A stretch of 56,611 nucleotides of DNA, from NCBI GenBank assembly GCA_900318565.1, contig ONLD01000014.1, positions 1 through 56,611 of the forward strand. The letters are read 5' to 3'. The notes under the pieces are model-generated. The model was given only the letters and a program-made list of their open reading frames with translations. It made no database searches and was not told where the DNA came from. Positions 51,863-56,611 of this stretch are shown here, piece by piece. Both the position numbers and the translations under genes were made by a program. Every line of letters begins with the position of its first letter. Within the stretch, counting starts at the first letter, position 1. The stretch is from an uncultured Bacteroidales bacterium. Its GTDB lineage: Bacteria > Bacteroidota > Bacteroidia > Bacteroidales > UBA932.

Positions 51863-53121
51863 TAGATGTTCTGGTAAGGCAGATCGATGTTGATGTCGGA
51901 TACCTCGACAAAAGCTTCCACCTTAGGATCGAAGATGATAGGATCCAGCTTGAACACGAGAGTGTAGAGGTACTTATGGTTGATAAGCCACTGATTGACA
52001 GTATATTCCTCGGTGGCGCCATTGTACTTCTGGGCCTTCTTTCCGGCGAGGGAAATCTGGGTGGTAAGGCCGGTATAGCTGTGCTCTGCTCCGTTCAGCG
52101 TGAACTTGTAGTCATAAGTCACCTTGACAGTGACGTCCTGGTCTGCAGAAGCGCCGTGACCGCCAAGAAGCTGGGGCATAGGGAGCATTGCCTTGCCGAA
52201 GTTGCCGAAGTCACCGGTAGTGGCGACAGCCTGCGAGCCGCTGAATACGGGATAGGTGACAACGTCAGTTGCGGTAGGAGTCCAGTACGGAGTGTTGGCG
52301 ACGCTGTTGTCCTTGTTGAAAGTGACGGACCCGGCGGCGGCATTGGCGTATGCGTTGCCGGTAGCAGCTGCACGGTTCTCATTGAAACTGCCCTTATTGT
52401 TGACATTCAGGACTTCGATCTTAGTCACTGTAAACTCGTGCTTTGCTGTTGCGGAAGCAGCATAATCCTGGTCCGTAATGACACGGAACTGGACGGAGGA
52501 AAGGGCGTGACGGAAGGTCAGGTTGACGCCGCTGTGAGCCCACGCGGTATTGTCGTCTCCGGTCTTGTCATCATACAGGGCACCGTTCTCGGGATTATAC
52601 ATACTGCGCTGCTTATATGCCTCAGTGTCGGAATAGAGCACATCGACTTGCTGGTCCATATTGGTGCTTGCGACAAAATCGGTGATGGTAATACCGCTTG
52701 TCCAGGCATTGGCAACAGTACCGGAGCAAGGAGTCAGCACTGAAGGAGAGAATGCGCGGAATGTCAGGAAGCCGGCCTTGGGCCAATAATAAGACGTGGA
52801 AGGAGCCCAGAAATCTGCAGGAGCAGTTGCTGCATTATAAACGCACTCCACGCCCGCTGCGGGGAAGAAATCGACGCTGGGAGCTGTCGAGGCATCCTCA
52901 GTGTAAGCCGCATACGCGAGGAACTTCTCGTAGCTGGGAGAGGTGCCTGCAGTGTAGGTAGCATTCTGCTCACCGAAGACTTCAGCCTTGGTGGCTGCCT
53001 TCTGGGCGATGGGTGAGAAGGCGATGGGAGTGTCGTCACTGACAGTCTGAATCGCCTCTTTCTTGGTGCAGCCAGCCAGCGCTACGCAAGCCACGGCTGC
53101 AAGGAAGATTAATTTTTTCAT
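51862..53121 (-). CDS. Fimbrillin family lipoprotein, candidate major subunit
   Basis: A 419-aa protein with lipobox VALAGC. It has TPIAFSPIAQKAATKAEVFG, YPTSTSYYWPKAGFLTFRAFSPS-like APSTSYYWPKAGFLTFRAFSPS, VNLTFRHALSSVQFRV, and a C-terminal VEVSDINIDLPYQNI strand. Ala/Thr/Asn-rich composition and the first position among the fimbrillins suggest the shaft protein, as an inference. A near-consensus TAACTTTA lies 5 bases upstream of the ATG in the 42-base gap after the DUF5119 gene, so it may have an extra promoter, as expected for an abundant subunit. Confidence 0.88.
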   Translation of the reverse strand: MKKLIFLAAVACVALAGCTKKEAIQTVSDDTPIAFSPIAQKAATKAEVFGEQNATYTAGTSPSYEKFLAYAAYTEDASTAPSVDFFPAAGVECVYNAATAPADFWAPSTSYYWPKAGFLTFRAFSPSVLTPCSGTVANAWTSGITITDFVASTNMDQQVDVLYSDTEAYKQRSMYNPENGALYDDKTGDDNTAWAHSGVNLTFRHALSSVQFRVITDQDYAASATAKHEFTVTKIEVLNVNNKGSFNENRAAATGNAYANAAAGSVTFNKDNSVANTPYWTPTATDVVTYPVFSGSQAVATTGDFGNFGKAMLPMPQLLGGHGASADQDVTVKVTYDYKFTLNGAEHSYTGLTTQISLAGKKAQKYNGATEEYTVNQWLINHKYLYTLVFKLDPIIFDPKVEAFVEVSDINIDLPYQNI

Positions 53122-53163
53122 AAAGATAAAGTTAATAAAATGAGTTAATATGTTATGTAATAG

Positions 53164-54294
53164 TTAAATATCAAATTCGCTTTCCACATCGCCCCAAGGG
53201 TCGACCGAAGGGGTAAGTCCCCCCGCCAAGTCCGGATTAGGGTCCGGATCCGGCGGAGCAGGAATCACAATTTCATCTTCGATGATTATCCATTGGTGCA
53301 CTATAGCGTCTTCTTCAAGGAATTTACGACTTATGTCGAAGGTCTTCTCAAAGCGGGTGCCGTAGGTCGTGATAAACTCAAATGACACCCGGATTTCATT
53401 GTCCGACTCGGGGAGGCGCCCGAAAGTGCCGAACGTGCTGTAGATGCAGGCATAGCTCTGGTCGTACTTGGTGTAGCGCCCTCTTGTCATATCAAAGTAC
53501 AGGGCGGTGGAGCCGCCGCTCTCGAAGTCGCGGTCGATGATCCGCGTCGAAGCCGCCATTCCGGACAGTACCGACGAAGAGGATGAAATGTACTGGATGC
53601 CACGCACGCCGATTTGTATGTAATACGACTTCACGATGCTCTCCGCCCTGAACCACGGCTCTCCGGCGCTGTTGCGAAGAGTGTCGACTGCCCCGTGCAC
53701 GGCAACCTGCAGTCCTTCAGCGGAAGATACGAACAGGTGGTCGGCATCGTAGCGTATGGAAGGCTCGTCGGACAGCGAGTATGGCGCAACATCTTCAGCC
53801 CCAGCGCCTTCCGCTGCGGCAGCCATACTGGCGCTTGCAGCGGCCGCCTCCTGCAGACGCGTGCGCACAGCCGAGGAAATTTCGTTGGTATAAGCGCACA
53901 TCTTGAAGCAATTGTACTCCTCGCTGAGCACGGTTGACTCGGTGCCGAAGTTGTATGCCACAAAGTCGTACGTGCCCGGCTCGACGATGATGTAGCCGTC
54001 GTAGTAATGGCCCCTCTCGTCATCCCCCTGGTTGCGGAGGTAGCGCTCGCTGACAAGCGCCCCTGACTGGGCATCGAAGAGAGCGACCCTCAGGATATCG
54101 GGACGGGAGTAAGTGGGATGCCGGAATTCCTTGTTGTAGAAGCCCGTAGTCACGTTGAGTATCTGTTCGTCCACATACACGCGCACATAGCTGACGTTCG
54201 CCGTCTCCTTGAGGGGACGGAAATTGCAACCTGCGGCAAGCATCAGGGCCACAAGCAGCGAAGCGAACGCAGATATGTATCCTCGGACTCTCAT
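53164..54294 (-). CDS. DUF5119-type pilus lipoprotein, probable anchor subunit
   Basis: A 376-aa protein with lipobox LMLAAGC. The DUF5119 pattern is present: VRVYVDEQILNVTTGFY, PDILRVALFDAQSGALVSERYLRNQGDDERGHYYDGYIIVEPGTYDFVAYNFGTESTVL. The C-terminus carries a PAPPDPDPNPDL spacer and ends DPWGDVESEFDI, a Trp plus a short strand. In Bacteroidota pilus loci such genes sit second, after DUF3575, and are often compared with the FimB/Mfa2 anchors; the equivalence is inference. It overlaps the DUF3575 gene by 4 bases. Confidence 0.83.
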   Translation of the reverse strand: MRVRGYISAFASLLVALMLAAGCNFRPLKETANVSYVRVYVDEQILNVTTGFYNKEFRHPTYSRPDILRVALFDAQSGALVSERYLRNQGDDERGHYYDGYIIVEPGTYDFVAYNFGTESTVLSEEYNCFKMCAYTNEISSAVRTRLQEAAAASASMAAAAEGAGAEDVAPYSLSDEPSIRYDADHLFVSSAEGLQVAVHGAVDTLRNSAGEPWFRAESIVKSYYIQIGVRGIQYISSSSSVLSGMAASTRIIDRDFESGGSTALYFDMTRGRYTKYDQSYACIYSTFGTFGRLPESDNEIRVSFEFITTYGTRFEKTFDISRKFLEEDAIVHQWIIIEDEIVIPAPPDPDPNPDLAGGLTPSVDPWGDVESEFDI

Positions 54295-55625
54295 CTCACT
54301 TTGTAACGGCTTATAATTGGACGCACGAGGGTAATCTGAAGCTGAGTGGGGCCGAAATAGTGGAGCACGCCCACGTCGTTGCGGTCCCGCCAGAGAATTT
54401 GCCAGTCTTCGGAAGGAGTATAGTGCTGGTAAGGGATGCGGGCGTAGCCCACGCTCAGCGAGAATTCCATATTAAGGTGCTTGGCGATAGGGAACGCGTA
54501 ACCGTAGGTCAGGCCGGCGCCCACCACGGGCACGCACTGGTAGCAGCCCAGCAGATCCCACTGCAGGTCAGTCTTCAGCCAGCGGCCATAGAGGCCGATG
54601 TAATGCCCGACGAGAGCGTCCCGGACAGCTCTTGTAGGAGTGGCTTCACGAGGCTGGGGAAGGAACCACCAGCGAGCCTCAGCGCCAAGCGAAAGGTACT
54701 GGAGGCTGGTGCGGTTGTCACGGAACAACCACCAGGGGAAATAATGCTCCCAGCAGAGGGAGAAGCGCTCCGTGAGCGGCAGCTCAAGGCCGTAATTGAA
54801 TGCCCACGCAGCATCGTACAGCAGGTTGGTCTTGACTGCGAATATGGTACGCTCGGCCCAACGGTCAGGCTCGGGGTATTTGTACTGGGTACGGGGAGCC
54901 AGATTCCCCCTCCAGTATGGAGCCGGAGCATAGGGAATGGTATTGGAAAGATCCGGGAACAGTTCAACGTCATACTCGAATTCCACACGGGCGCGCCTCA
55001 GCAGAGGGAACCATTCTTTTGTCATATACTCCCAGGCCTTCCCTCCGTCAAGCGACTTCAGGCGGTCCTTGCGCTCGCTGGAATAATACCTGCCATCGAA
55101 CTCGTAGGGATAAGTCCTGGAGATGATATCCATCGCGTCGTTCTTCCAGGGCTGGTCGCTCTGTGCCAGAAGTTCTGTAAGACCTTCATAGTTTTCTCCT
55201 AACGAACGTATGGTAAACAGGGAGTCTTCCAGCGTCTTGTCCAAGCTGAGGATATAATTGCGCAACGCGTCAGCGCGGTTGTCTGACAGCTGGAGATTGA
55301 GATGCAGCGGGCCTTCAGGAGAAGCGCCGGAGACGATGCGGATACCGGTAAGCTTACGGGTAGGGCGCTTGCGTATGGCGTTGAACACGGAGCCTATCCT
55401 TTCGAGGGAAGCATTGTTGAATAAAAAATTCTGCTTCAGGTCGGTCTTCGAGACCGCAAAATGTGCGTCCACAGGATAGGTAACGTGGGAGATGCGGATG
55501 TCGATTGAGTCAAGGGAACTATCCTCCCGCGCGAGTGTGTCTGGCGCTTGCGCGCGCGAGACGAACCCGTTAACCAACAGTGCCTCAAGCACTAACAGAA
55601 TTACAACCAATCTCGTCCTAATCAA
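54291..55625 (-). CDS. DUF3575 outer-membrane protein with OmpA-like region
   Basis: A 444-aa protein with a cleavable signal peptide (LEALLVNGFVSRAQA), no lipobox. Residues about 60-180 resemble an OmpA-like fold (NASLERIGSVFNAIRKRPTRKLTGIRIVSGASPEGPLHLNLQLSDNRADALRNYI). The second half is a DUF3575 barrel: IFAVKTNLLYDAAWAFNYGLELPL, SLCWEHYFPWWLFRDNRT, GHYIGLYGRWL. DUF3575 genes open many Bacteroidota pilus operons. The start codon is TTG (55625); no ATG or GTG exists between the preceding in-frame stop and the signal peptide. First gene of the eight-gene pilus operon. Confidence 0.88.
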   Translation of the reverse strand: MIRTRLVVILLVLEALLVNGFVSRAQAPDTLAREDSSLDSIDIRISHVTYPVDAHFAVSKTDLKQNFLFNNASLERIGSVFNAIRKRPTRKLTGIRIVSGASPEGPLHLNLQLSDNRADALRNYILSLDKTLEDSLFTIRSLGENYEGLTELLAQSDQPWKNDAMDIISRTYPYEFDGRYYSSERKDRLKSLDGGKAWEYMTKEWFPLLRRARVEFEYDVELFPDLSNTIPYAPAPYWRGNLAPRTQYKYPEPDRWAERTIFAVKTNLLYDAAWAFNYGLELPLTERFSLCWEHYFPWWLFRDNRTSLQYLSLGAEARWWFLPQPREATPTRAVRDALVGHYIGLYGRWLKTDLQWDLLGCYQCVPVVGAGLTYGYAFPIAKHLNMEFSLSVGYARIPYQHYTPSEDWQILWRDRNDVGVLHYFGPTQLQITLVRPIISRYKVR

Positions 55626-55652
55626 AACTTGTTTTTTCGCCCAAAAAACTTT

Positions 55653-55683
55653 TAAAGTTACTAATTATCTGCGATAAAAACAA
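55653..55683 (-). promoter_or_regulatory. Candidate promoter of the pilus operon
   Basis: On the minus strand TTG (55683-55681), 20 bases, then TAACTTTA (55660-55653), one base off TAnnTTTG. The TTG start codon follows 27 bases later. Confidence 0.5.
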
Positions 55684-55684
55684 G

Positions 55685-55722
55685 AAAAAAGTGCAACAGA
55701 AGAATCTCTGTCGCACTTTTTT
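55685..55722. terminator. Bidirectional terminator between CBM9 gene and pilus operon
   Basis: AAAAAAGTGCAACAGA (55685-55700) and TCTGTCGCACTTTTTT (55707-55722) form a stem with one mismatch, flanked by A and T runs that serve both strands. It ends the queF-CBM9 transcript before the pilus promoter. Confidence 0.8.
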
Positions 55723-55745
55723 AGTTATTTAGCCGAGGATGTCAG

Positions 55746-56378
55746 CTACAAAGAAAACTCTCCGAAGAACTCAGGACGGTGGAAATCCGGTGAGGGTGTA
55801 CCGACCGGATTCCAGGTGACAAAATGAGGATGAGCCGTTTTGTCTCCGCACTTGTATATATTGCCGCGAAGCTTTGCAGGCAGGTTGTCCGGGTCCAGCC
55901 CGAGGAGCTCGAAAGGAATCAGCACAAGGACTCTCCAGTCCCAGATTCCGCCTTCGTGGTCCTGTGGGCCCTCGACACTCGCCACACGGATGATTCCTGC
56001 CACGTCTTCGTCACTCAGCTTCACTCTGTCGCCCCTGCCCGTACCGCGGGCCGCAAGGATTTTTCCGGCGGCATTGATTTCAAAATTGAAATAAGCATCG
56101 TCCCCTGGCACCTGAAGGAAAAGCTCGCAGCAGCTGTCTTCCCACTGCCGCTGGTTATCCGACAGATTCTGCACCCGGAGGTCAAGTCCGCTGACGTGGA
56201 AATCCACGATAAGGGAATCCTCGGTGCGGGCGATTCTTCCGCCGCAGAGCGGAGCATAAGGGAAGGCATCGGGCCAGTTGACGCGGTCCACGATGAAACG
56301 GGCGCCCCCAAGTTCGAGGGCGGTGTCCATATCGGTCTCTTCCAGGCCGGCGAGGAGGGGAATGCGGAGAGCGGTCAT
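55746..56378 (-). CDS. CBM9-like carbohydrate-binding family protein
   Basis: A 210-aa protein without a signal peptide. It shows the family 9-like beta-sandwich: ALCGGRIARTEDSLIVDFHVSGLDLR, DNQRQWEDSCCELFLQ, YFNFEINAAGKILAARG, DWRVLVLIPFELLG, LRGNIYKCGDKTAHPHFVTWNPVGTPSPDFHRPEFFGEFSL. The last stretch, with W-NP-x-G-xx-PDFH-P-FG, is a strong signature of these proteins. Stand-alone members are common in Bacteroidota; the ligand is unknown and the absence of a signal peptide argues for an intracellular role. It starts 4 bases after the queF stop, so they are co-transcribed. Confidence 0.85.
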   Translation of the reverse strand: MTALRIPLLAGLEETDMDTALELGGARFIVDRVNWPDAFPYAPLCGGRIARTEDSLIVDFHVSGLDLRVQNLSDNQRQWEDSCCELFLQVPGDDAYFNFEINAAGKILAARGTGRGDRVKLSDEDVAGIIRVASVEGPQDHEGGIWDWRVLVLIPFELLGLDPDNLPAKLRGNIYKCGDKTAHPHFVTWNPVGTPSPDFHRPEFFGEFSL

Positions 56379-56382
56379 ATCG

Positions 56383-56611
56383 TTATTCGTGGGATTCCAG
56401 GCGGCGGAGCGCCAGCTCTTCGTAACGCGTGCCGGGACGGCCGTAATTGGTGTACGGATGGATGCTTATGCCGCCCCTGGGAGTAAAGAAGCCGGTAACT
56501 TCTATGTACTTGGGGTCCATCAACCTGATGAGGTCCTTGAGGATGATGTTCACGCAATCTTCGTGGAAGGCGCCGTGGTCACGGAAACTGAAAAGATAGA
56601 GTTTCAGGCTT
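56383..56611 (-). CDS. queF: NADPH-dependent 7-cyano-7-deazaguanine reductase (partial, 3' part)
   Basis: The last 75 codons of QueF enter from the right edge. QueF reduces preQ0 to preQ1 in queuosine synthesis. The visible part has [21 protein letters not shown], where FHE holds the substrate-binding Glu, then [31 protein letters not shown], the typical C-terminal block. The catalytic Cys and Asp lie in the missing N-terminal half. The stop TAA is at 56385-56383. Confidence 0.93.
   Translation of the reverse strand, partial: SLKLYLFSFRDHGAFHEDCVNIILKDLIRLMDPKYIEVTGFFTPRGGISIHPYTNYGRPGTRYEELALRRLESHE

Noticed and set aside
55640-55745. Invertible promoter for phase variation of the pilus operon
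   Set aside because: The only inverted repeat is the terminator hairpin with a 6-base loop; it does not flank the promoter and no invertase is nearby.

Overview
The window looks like a chromosomal segment of a fairly GC-rich member of the Bacteroidales, possibly an Alistipes-like or uncultured gut lineage. The evidence is: -7 promoter boxes of the TAnnTTTG type in front of many genes (a Bacteroidota feature), fimbrillin (type V pilus) genes, many lipoproteins with Cys lipoboxes, an anaerobic sulfatase-maturase-type radical SAM protein, DUF2490/DUF3575/DUF4906/DUF5119 families, and a tRNA without an encoded CCA. No phage, transposase, CRISPR array or rRNA was seen. Genes are tightly packed, and no gene-free stretch exceeds about 300 bases.

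Layout. Bases 1-54 may be the tail of a + strand gene with its terminator. Bases 273-9833 (minus) form one likely operon read from recG through lemA, a DUF2207 protein, an S9 peptidase, tcdA and a GNAT-like protein to prfA. Divergent from recG are two large surface lipoproteins (9870-15649): a fimbrillin-like N-terminus with Cys-rich GLUG-type repeats, the second ending in an SGNH hydrolase domain. A radical SAM maturase, a HAD phosphatase and tRNA-Ser(GGA) follow on the minus strand. A third lipoprotein of the same design (18104-20194) ends in a NUC1-type DNA/RNA endonuclease. Bases 20200-25452 (minus) hold an FAD oxidoreductase, galM, a frameshifted cstA and a glycosyltransferase.

At 25503-27091 there is an aromatic control point: a promoter, a leader peptide with tandem Trp codons, an intrinsic terminator, then trpB of the TrpB2 type. 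It converges on a shikimate/Phe/Tyr operon (rubredoxin, pheA, aroB, aroC, aroE-aroK fusion, tyrA, DAHP synthase; 27110-33639, minus). An Hsp20 gene (33907) has phased upstream repeats.

A LytS-like kinase and LytTR regulator (34348-36179, minus) face a + strand operon (36305-40720): a DUF4353-like lipoprotein (frameshifted), a small secreted protein, a VTC-domain protein, DUF4956 and DUF2490. A 22-bp-phased direct repeat sits between them, right upstream of the operon promoter. Then come a NamZ-like exo-muramidase and a divergent APH-fold sugar kinase. Bases 43132-55625 (minus) are an eight-gene type V pilus operon, DUF3575 to DUF4906. The window ends with a CBM9-like protein and the 3' part of queF.

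Across the whole window the tetranucleotide CATG is almost absent: one copy found by eye where roughly 200 would be expected from base composition. This shapes codon choice in front of Met codons and suggests strong selection, for example by a restriction system.
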